A stretch of 64,000 nt of DNA from Gigantopelta aegis (Eukaryota; Mollusca; Gastropoda; Neomphalida; Peltospiridae). Below the pieces are notes generated by a model. That model saw only the letters and a program-made list of their open reading frames with translations. It was not told the DNA's origin and did not search any database. Of the stretch, positions 56,920 through 64,000 are shown piece by piece (position 1 is the stretch's first letter; every line of letters starts with the position of its first letter). The translations under genes and the position numbers were made by a program. The stretch is taken from the NCBI RefSeq assembly GCF_016097555.1, contig NC_054706.1, positions 57,055,407 to 57,119,406 of the forward strand, given 5' to 3'.

Positions 56920-57185
56920 CACTGGGGATAGGGGATGGGGTGAGGGGACAGCACATAATCTTCAGTGCCCTTTAACTTGTGCCCCCAACTGGTATGTAAC
57001 AGACTTGGTATGTTCTGTCCTGTTTTGTGGAAAGTGCAAATAAAATATCTGTTGCTGGTAATGGAAAAATACAGTGGGTTACCTTTGAATACTACGTATA
57101 AGAATTACCAAATATTTGCCATCCATTAACTGATGATTAATAAAATCATTTGATCGTGTTGCGTCGTTAAGCAAAACATTTTCTT
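56920..57185 (+). repeat. SINE, plus strand, decayed head
   Basis: Carries AACTGGTATGTAACAG, GGTATGTTCTGTCCTG, GGGTTACCTTTGAATAC, AAGAATTACCAAATATTTGC and a GTGTTGCGTCGTTAAGCAAA tail. It lies 160 bp upstream of ABCA exon 1, so any non-coding first exon is beyond or within it. Confidence 0.75.
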
Positions 57186-57319
57186 TTTCAAAATAAGGTT
57201 ACATATCACTATTCAATTTTGTATATACACTATTAATATGTCAGTAAACATTATGTACACAATGTTGAGAGAAATATGATGTCATTGTCAAATTTTGAAA
57301 AAGTACATGCTTAAAGAAA

Positions 57320-57628
57320 GGGGCGGCACATAGTCCAGTGGTAAAGCGCTTGCTTGTTACGCAGTCAGTCTGGGATCGATCTCCATCAGTGGGCCAATTT
57401 GGGCTATTTCTTGTTCCAGCCAGTGCATAACGACTGGTATATAAACGGCCGTGGTATGTGTTATCCTCTCTGTAAAATAGCCCTTGCTACTAATGAAAAC
57501 AAAAGTGAAATGTGGCGGGTTTCCTCTCTAAGACTATTTGACAAACTTATCAAATGTTTGAGATGCAATAGCCGATGTTTAATAAATTAACGTGTTCTTG
57601 TGGTGTCGTTAAACAAAATAAACATTAA
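57320..57628 (+). repeat. tRNA-derived SINE, alpha head, plus strand, full length
   Basis: GGGGCGGCACATAGTCCAGT with A box GTGGTAAAGCGC, B box GGGATCGATC, full core, and tail GTGTTCTTGTGGTGTCGTTAA with an AAACAAAATAAAC end. About 309 bp. Confidence 0.92.
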
Positions 57629-58188
57629 CATTAGCATAATCGCTCTATAACTCATGGCAGAAAAAATAAAGACAAAAGAAACATTCTGATAACAATCTTA
57701 TCATACTGCCTGGCACTAACATATACTGAGTTCAACTACATTGCCATAAAATTAATTCCAAGTGACATAGTATTCATGTGTGGTACCATTTGTGCAACTT
57801 TAAAACATGTATTATGGTAATAAAAAACCCCATAACTTCAAAATACTGGTTACGTTAACCTACAATTGTACGTGTAATCGACAAAGAATCTATGCTTGAA
57901 AGGCATTGCTTTGTTTTAAAATACTTACAGTAAACCGATACACGTACAATAATTTCATGTGGAAGGTTCGTGCTTTACTTTATAATAGCTTGTATGGTGT
58001 CCTTAATGTCAAGAACATTTTATTTATATGTAAACTTTATTTATTTTATGCATAGACACTGTGTGCGCCCGTGTGCTTGTATTGTTTTATTATATTAGAA
58101 GAGCGGTGAGGGCCACGTTTTTAAGTTTAATACCTTCGAACTCGTTTGACTAGATTATTGCTCATTTAAAAGCTTTTTTTTTGTATAG
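57629..58188. other. intergenic DNA between divergent genes, no element recognised
   Basis: AT-rich, no TATA or CpG-rich island stands out. The ABCA promoter and first non-coding exon may lie here, but nothing in the sequence pins them. Confidence 0.4.
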
Positions 58189-58294
58189 GATATTGTCCGA
58201 AATCTCACGATTAGTTGCGCGTGTGAATCTCGTTTGAGGCCGTTAGGCCGAAAAGAGATTCACGAGAGCAACTAATCGTGATATTGAGGACATT
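58189..58294. mobile_element. foldback inverted repeat, 106 bp, with GGCC tip hairpin
   Basis: Arms 58,189-58,235 and 58,250-58,294 are inverted copies around CACGATTAGTTGC and GTGAATCTC, with few mismatches. The loop GAGGCCGTTAGGCC can form its own GGCC-GTTA-GGCC hairpin. Confidence 0.75.
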
Positions 58295-58528
58295 ATGATA
58301 CTTAAAACAAAGTACCCTCAAAATTATCCTACTAAGTAATGTGCACCCAAATATTACATAGTCTACTGGTGGCTGAAATTGACACGAATTTACATTACTC
58401 GAAAGTCACGTCGTAGTCCGTGCAATACTATTTGAGGATAAGACACGTGTAGTTGGCACGTGCAAATTTATTTGAGTTGTTGAGTGAAAACTACACCCGT
58501 GCACGCTTGTGAGGTTGGTGAATTGAAA
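58295..58528 (+). promoter_or_regulatory. putative promoter region of the divergent gene, with twin E-boxes
   Basis: Two perfect CACGTG palindromes at 58,444-58,449 and 58,457-58,462 sit 67-85 bp before the ATG at 58,529. No clear TATA box is visible. The regulatory role is inferred from position only. Confidence 0.3.
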
Positions 58529-58892
58529 ATGACCGAAAAAGGCGATGGTGATTTGTTTTTAACTCAGAACAGTTTTTTTAATTCACCTGAATTAAATTTG
58601 GATCCAGAATTTGATATTGTGCCTTTTTCATCTTTAGGAGAAATACAGAATTTTAATTTAGGAAGTTTAAGTAGTGTTGATTTCGACCGTGAATTAGGTA
58701 ATTCTAACAGCGCCGATGAAAGGAATGTAATAAGTTTCTCCAACACGGATACCACAAATTCTGATGAGGGCTACAACACCAACCACTCCATCGGGGCGAC
58801 TACTGTCACTATAGGCTGTATCAGTCTGGATAGACGAGCAGCTGATAGCCGAGAGAACAGGACACAAGTCAGTGGCTATTCGGGCATACAAG
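58529..58892 (+). CDS. first coding exon of an unrecognised divergent gene
   Basis: An open frame of 121 codons plus one base begins at an ATG in good context (AAAATGA) and ends CAAG|GTAATT, a plausible donor. The protein opens MTEKGDGDLFLTQNSFFNSP and is rich in Asn, Ser, Asp and Glu, so it is probably disordered; I see no domain. It points away from the ABCA gene, about 1.8 kb from that start codon. Two CACGTG E-boxes lie just upstream (58,444 and 58,457) and a foldback inverted repeat about 240 bp upstream. No downstream exon could be identified. It could be a host transcriptional regulator or the N-terminus of a mobile-element protein; I cannot tell which. Confidence 0.45.
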
Positions 58893-59204
58893 GTAATTAT
58901 GTTAATACATACACTTATTATTTATCCATTTCATGTTATCGGGTTATTAAGTTAAACCTGCTCATTTTCTTTCAAATGATATAACTTATATAAAGTCATA
59001 AACGGTCATCTGTTCTAAGAGGCCTTTTTTGTGTTGTTTCCCTTTAGTTAAATATTGTGCAAACATAACTAATTATGAACATTTAAAACACTAGTGTGAT
59101 CAGCTTGCTTGTTTATTTTATAGTTGTATTTTTGTTGTCTTTTTTAGGTTTTTAAAAATTATTTATTTATATATTATTAAAGAAAATTCTTCCTCTTTCT
59201 CAAT

Positions 59205-59390
59205 AATAATAATAATAATAATAATCAGAGGAAACCCGCTACAAGAGATCTTTTATATGCACCACCTCACAGACAGGATAGCACATACCAGTCGTGGTGA
59301 ACTGGATGGAACGAGAAATAGCCCAATGGGCCCACCGACGGGGATCAATCCCAAACCAACCGCGCATCAAGCGAGGCTTATGACCAGAAA
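59205..59390 (-). repeat. (AAT)n tract and minus-strand SINE
   Basis: An AAT microsatellite (59,203-59,224) borders a SINE with AGAGGAAACCCGCTAC, GATCTTTTATATGCACC, AATAGCCCAATGGGCCCACC and a head remnant GCGCATCAAGCGAGGC. The core is shortened. Confidence 0.8.
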
Positions 59391-59724
59391 TGTACTCCAT
59401 ATTAGTAAGCGATAATTTAAATATAAAAAAATGCAAAAGATATTTCAGGACCGGTTGTACAAAAATATTTACACTATGAGATTTACTTTGGAGGTAAATT
59501 ATTTGAAAATAATATGATTAAGCTAAGACGTATTAAGCATAAAATATTATATTATATACAAACTTTGTGTAAACAAAACATGTTTATCTCCCCTGGTATG
59601 GATACAAAACGTTATAGAGAAGCTAGTCCCAATACATTAGACCAAACAAAATAATAGTTGTGGTTCCGATTACCCGACCGGCCCTATAAAAACTGAGCGA
59701 CCATAACGTTTTAAAAGAAAATCA

Positions 59725-59767
<43 letters not shown>

Positions 59768-59908
59768 ACACACACAAAATACATAAAAATTGCCGACCGA
59801 CCAACTCTAAATTGATATCACAAGCAGATTTGTTTGTTTAACTGTTGCACAATATTCAGTTGAGAATTAAATTACGTCCGGTTTCACGTTTATTACAGTC
59901 GTGTTTTG
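59391..59908. other. intergenic DNA with (CA)n tract
   Basis: A CA microsatellite of about 25 units lies at 59,727-59,777. Nothing else recognised. Confidence 0.6.
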
Positions 59909-59921
59909 AAATTCCAGAAAA

Positions 59922-60253
59922 ATAAAATTTGTTTTATTTAACGACACCACTAGAGCGCATTGATTAATAAATAATCGGCTAATGGAGGTCAAACATTTGG
60001 TAACTGACACGTAGTCATCGAAGGAAACCGGTATATTTTTCCTAATGCAGCAAGGGATCTTTTATATGCACTTTCCCGCAGACAGGACAGCACATACCAA
60101 GACCTTTGAACTGCTGTGATGCACTGGTTCGAAGGAGAGAAAAAAACCTAATCAGTTGAATGGATTTACCAAGGAGGTTCGATCCTGCGACGCAAGCACC
60201 TCAAGCAAGCACTCAACCGAGCACTCAACCGACTAAGCTAAATCCCGCCCACC
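59922..60253 (-). repeat. tRNA-derived SINE, gamma head, minus strand, full length with 13-bp target duplication
   Basis: AAATTCCAGAAAA is present at 59,909-59,921 and 60,254-60,266, a perfect flanking duplication. Between them are the reversed tail (TTTATTTAACGACACCACTA), the core, and the gamma head (plus sense GGGATTTAGCTTAGTCGG). The head has a small internal tandem GAGCACTCAACC repeat. Confidence 0.95.
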
Positions 60254-60507
60254 AAATTCCAGAAAATCCCGAAAAAGACAGAAGAAATTAGAAGAATGTA
60301 CTCATAGACTAGTACCGTTACGTACTCTGAAAGCCAATACAACGTAACTCAGCGTAATACAGAGAAAGTCTCAACCTAAGCATAAAACATTGAACAGGAT
60401 GTCGGTGCACACATGAAAACATGCTTATAATTCATGTGACAATCTGTTTTGATTCTGTGTATTGTAATGTTAATTTGTTTAAACTTTAATTTATAGATTT
60501 ATTAATT

Positions 60508-60600
60508 TATAGATAGATAGATAGACATTATATTATATTATATTATATTATATTATATTTTATTATTATATATTATATTATATTATATTATATTATATAA
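60508..60600. repeat. GATA and (TATTA)n microsatellites
   Basis: Short GATA run, then about 15 TATTA pentamers with minor breaks. Confidence 0.95.
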
Positions 60601-60815
60601 TTAAACTTAAGAAAAATCTTGCTCTCTTGTTTCATATATCCTAATATAAAATATTTCAGTCTTTAAAAAAGGTTTATACAATGCCTACCTACTTTAAAAT
60701 AATTTTCCTCCAAAAAAACATTTGAGCCTACCTACAGGCGCCTACGCTAATTTGTCTGGCTTATGTAATCGAACTACACATATTATTCTGTTTGACCTCA
60801 GCATATGGTCAGTAC

Positions 60816-61035
<220 letters not shown>

Positions 61036-61075
61036 GGGGGGGGGGGAGAACGGCGGGGAGAGAGAGAGGCGGAGA

Positions 61076-61699
61076 GTATGTGCGTGTGCGTGCGTTATTG
61101 TTTTGTGTGCATGTAACTTTAAAACCGAAAACAAAAAACCGGACTTTAAAAAAGACAAACATGTCACAGAAAGGTGTTCTAAGCATTCCATTTTCCCCGT
61201 ATGTTCCCCAAACAATGTAGGTGCCCCGCCCCCACCCTCTCCCCCACCCTCTCAATTTCAGGCGCCTTACTATCCCAGTGGTTACGTTCACCAAAACTGG
61301 GCTACCTATGATGAAAACAAAACAACGACTATAGCCTTCGTCTACACAATATTTGATATGAGGAGAAAGAGTAAGAAGAAAACCAAATTAAACATTAAAA
61401 TGATAATAATAAACGTATGCGTATACCATTAAATACTCACCGTTCAATGGTATTTACAAAGTGGTATTCATCGCCATGAGTCTCGTGTACGGCTGACGTC
61501 ACTTGTTATTACACAAGATCTCGCTGAACCGAAACAATCCGAACAGGAATGTAGGTTCTAATAGACCAAATCAATTCCTATTGCCGATAATGTTAACGTC
61601 TACTAATAAAACTGATATAAGCAGCGTATCAACACACCCAGGAAGTACAGCAATAGAAAGTGTGGCACCTCACCTCGCATCTAATCTACCTGCAAGAAA
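61076..61699. other. intergenic DNA with two coding-like short frames
   Basis: A frame near 61,225-61,430 starts after TTTCAG and reads APYYPSGYVHQNWATYDENK; another at 61,503-61,700 is Asn/Ser/Thr-rich. Neither has two good splice sites in a phase that fits the exon at 58,529-58,892. Not called as exons. Confidence 0.25.
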
Positions 61700-61728
61700 A
61701 TGGGGGGGGGGGGGGGGGGGGGGGGGGT
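61700..61728. repeat. homopolymer G run (about 28)
   Basis: Uninterrupted G tract; length is likely unreliable in the assembly. Confidence 0.95.
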
Positions 61729-61975
61729 CACATATCATTTAAGAGATTTAATTAATGTTTTTAATAGCAACCGTCATTTTTGCTGAAAATTGCAGTTCCA
61801 TTTGTAGGGGTACCCCGCATTAGTTTTAACATCTGATATATACTGCATAACAACTGTATAACAAATAAAAGTGTATTTATTTATTGTCAATGGATAATAG
61901 AATTTGCACAAATAATCAATGTGACATAGTACTACCAATCACACCCACTGCTGTTTTTACTCTGTAAATATTTCA

Positions 61976-62030
61976 CGGTGCACCTCGAACTTTGACATGG
62001 AACTCTCTTCTTTGGTACTATGCAACCTAT
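61976..62030 (-). repeat. fragment of the unclassified dispersed repeat
   Basis: GGTGCACCTCGAACTTTGACA and TTTGGTACTATGC match the 5' end of the repeats at 6,285, 7,501 and 51,372 in reverse orientation. Confidence 0.6.
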
Positions 62031-62305
62031 AGAATCAAAGCGCTCGACAGTTGTAAGCCTATTGAATCGCGGCCATTTTGACAACGCCGTGCATATTATA
62101 CTATCATGTCATCGAATTTACCTCTGTTGTAAACATCAGAAACGGGTCCGGAATTATATAAATGGGGTCCAAATTTAAAAAAAAGAAGGGAATTAATGTT
62201 AAGTTTGTTTAAGTGGGGTTTGAAGGAGGCCCAGTGGCTCTCCAGGAAATGTTTCAAATAAAAATACTCATGTTTTCTGTAGTTTGCTAATGTGAGCGAG
62301 ATCTC

Positions 62306-62336
62306 GGGGGGGGGGGGGGGGGGGGGTAGGGGGGGA
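62306..62336. repeat. G-rich run
   Basis: About 20 G followed by TAGGGGGGGAG; length uncertain. Confidence 0.9.
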
Positions 62337-62509
62337 GAGAGTTGGGGTAAGCATCCATGGGCATGCTACCCAGGAAAATTGTGAAAGAAAGATGCAAACA
62401 GAAGTGTTTTCATGGCAATTTGTAGCTGATTTGCTACTGTTCTGTTTGGAATATTTTGTGTACAAATAATCAGTCATATCCGTAAATACATGTGGCAGAC
62501 AAAAAAGGT

Positions 62510-62722
62510 TTGTTTTGTTTAACGACACCACTAGAGCACATTGATTTATTAATCATCGGCAATTGGATGTGAAACATTTGGTAACGTAGACATATAGTCT
62601 TAGAGAGGACACCCGCTACAATTTTTCTAATGCTGCAAGGGATCTTTTATATGCACCATCCCACAGACAGGATAGCACATACCACGACCTTTGATATACC
62701 AATCGTGGTGCACTGGCTGGAA
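62510..62722 (-). repeat. SINE tail and core, minus strand, head replaced
   Basis: GTTTAACGACACCACTAGAG, GGATCTTTTATATGCACCAT, CATACCACGACC and GTGCACTGGCTGGAAC are present, but the sequence after 62,722 no longer matches any SINE head seen here. Confidence 0.85.
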
Positions 62723-63640
62723 CAACCCCATCGGTGGAACCTAGCAGTTGGCGGTTTCGGCCGTAGGCTGGTTAGGCTTGTCCTGGGATGCCACTCCCCC
62801 TCTGCCTCCCCTTCGATTAGTCACACTGAAGTCCCGGATAGGGACAGTGTTCCTTCGTAAACATACCTATTAATTAATCCTGAGAGGCCTAAGCCCAAGC
62901 TTCCTCCTTGTCCTCCTTAGGACTAAAGTAATTAGTTAAATAAGCCAGAATTGTTTTGGAACGCCAGATCAAAAATAGCGCATCGTAGAAATTATTTTAA
63001 TAAAGTGATTTAAAAAAGGAAATTATTATTAATATTATTTTTATTTTTAAACAGTGCTTCCAAAATTTACTAAATATAAAATTATATTAAAATCCCATTT
63101 CGCCCATTAGTGTAAAACTTTAAAATTATCCCCTTAGTATTTCTGTCCCGGGTCAGATCACTGGATATCCAGATACCAGACGGACGGACCTACGGACCTC
63201 GATTCCTAGGAACAGTAGTCCCATCGGATCTCAATAGCTTAGGAACTATAGCCCTACCCGGACTTGCATACATATTTATTTTTAAATTGTTTCTTACCCA
63301 GGACTTGTATTCCTACCAGACTTGCATTCCGTTTACACCGGTTATGGACAGTGAATAATTACCGTACATAGTTCCGCGCTACTTTTATACCCTGTCAGTC
63401 GCAAATCCGGCGTGGAGGGTGCTAGAGGTGTGTATTTTGTCTGAATATAGTTCAACTTCATAAAATGTGCGAAAGGATCGCTGTTTGGCATTTATAACCA
63501 TATTTATTTTAAATGTATATGAATATAAAATATGGATCTAATACTACCTAATGATGACATCTAACTACTGTGCTGTTCTGTTCCAATATTTCCTGAAAAT
63601 GACATGTTGAGTGGATATATCAATAGAGGTAAGTGATTGA
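62723..63640. other. unclassified intergenic DNA replacing a SINE head
   Basis: Begins abruptly at the SINE break with GC-rich sequence (CTCCCCCTCTGCCTCCCC). No coding potential, inverted ends or known repeat was recognised up to the next SINE. Confidence 0.4.
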
Positions 63641-63669
63641 TTGTTTGTTTGTTTTAATTGTTTCTTTAT

Positions 63670-63955
63670 TACGACCGATAAAGTTGGAGGTCGGATACGT
63701 AGGTATTGACTTAGCTACCCCGTCAGTGGGTCCATTGGGCTATTTTTCGTTCCAGCTGGTATATCAAAGGCCGTGGTATGTGCCATCCTGTCTGTGGAAT
63801 AATGTGCCATCCTGTCTGTAGAATAGTGCATTTAAAAGATCCCCTGCTACTAATGGAAAAATGTAGTGGATTTCCTCTCTAAGACTGTCAAAATGACCAA
63901 TAGCCGATTATTAATAAATCCATGTGCTCTAGTGGTGTCGTTAAAAAACCTCCTT
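63670..63955 (+). repeat. tRNA-derived SINE, plus strand, with internal duplication
   Basis: Core ATATCAAAGGCCGTGGTATG, GATCCCCTGCTACTAATGG, and tail CCATGTGCTCTAGTGGTGTC GTTAAAAAA. The segment TGTGCCATCCTGTCTGT.GAA is present twice in tandem. Head decayed. Confidence 0.88.
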
Positions 63956-64000
63956 TTTTGATTGGGGGGGGGGGGTGCTTAGCTCGTATTTTATATTGGG

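Noticed and set aside
61212-61432. Possible exon starting APYYPSGYVHQNWATYDENK
   Set aside because: An acceptor-like TTTCAG precedes it but there is no convincing donor or family match, and the upstream GA/G-rich tract makes chance frames likely.
61503-61700. Asn/Ser/Thr-rich frame as second exon of the divergent gene
   Set aside because: The only nearby acceptor gives the wrong phase for the exon ending at 58,892, and the frame runs into a G homopolymer.

Overview
The window looks like nuclear DNA from a mollusc, most likely a marine gastropod. It is AT-rich, its single large gene has small exons and long introns, and the introns are full of molluscan-type repeats: tRNA-derived SINEs, an I-clade (Nimb-like) LINE that encodes RNase H, many MITEs and many microsatellites. 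The species assignment is inference. No virus-derived element was recognised.

The main gene runs on the minus strand from 56,748 down past 4,336. It is an ABCA-subfamily (ABCA3-like) full ABC transporter. I placed 27 coding exons by joining splice sites. All phases agree and there is no stop, giving 1,489 codons: start and first membrane helix, short exocytoplasmic domain, membrane domain 1, NBD1 (Walker A in exon 9, LSGGQ in exon 11, Walker B and H-loop in exon 12), second membrane half (exons 16-23) and NBD2 (Walker A in exon 24, signature in exon 26, Walker B in exon 27). The last 150-200 residues must lie beyond base 1. The gene is therefore intact but cut by the window edge. At 58,529-58,892 a first exon of an unrecognised gene points the other way, about 1.8 kb from the ABCA start codon.

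The most unusual observation is that at least four ABCA exon-intron junctions have been locally duplicated so that copies of the splice site sit in the intron. The exon 26 donor is in a 79-bp array with eight decoy donors. The exon 5 donor is in a 53-56-bp array with at least five decoys. The exon 10 acceptor is in a degenerate array of more than ten units. The exon 7 acceptor is duplicated once at 119 bp.

Layout: 1-4,335 LINE, Tc1 and MITE remnants and a 200-N gap; 4,336-17,600 NBD2 and linker exons with SINEs, an 1.8-kb element with inverted ends and a foldback element; 17,600-29,600 second membrane half, with a G-rich minisatellite; 29,600-42,900 NBD1 exons, LINE 3' ends, SINEs and two junction-derived repeats; 43,100-47,430 a decayed LINE merging into the exon 5 junction array; 47,430-50,300 membrane domain 1 and exocytoplasmic exons; 50,300-56,760 intron 1 with a LINE, an 8-bp-TSD hAT MITE and a 2.2-kb transposon with 241-bp inverted repeats; 56,760-64,000 intergenic DNA with SINEs and large GA, CA and G tracts.
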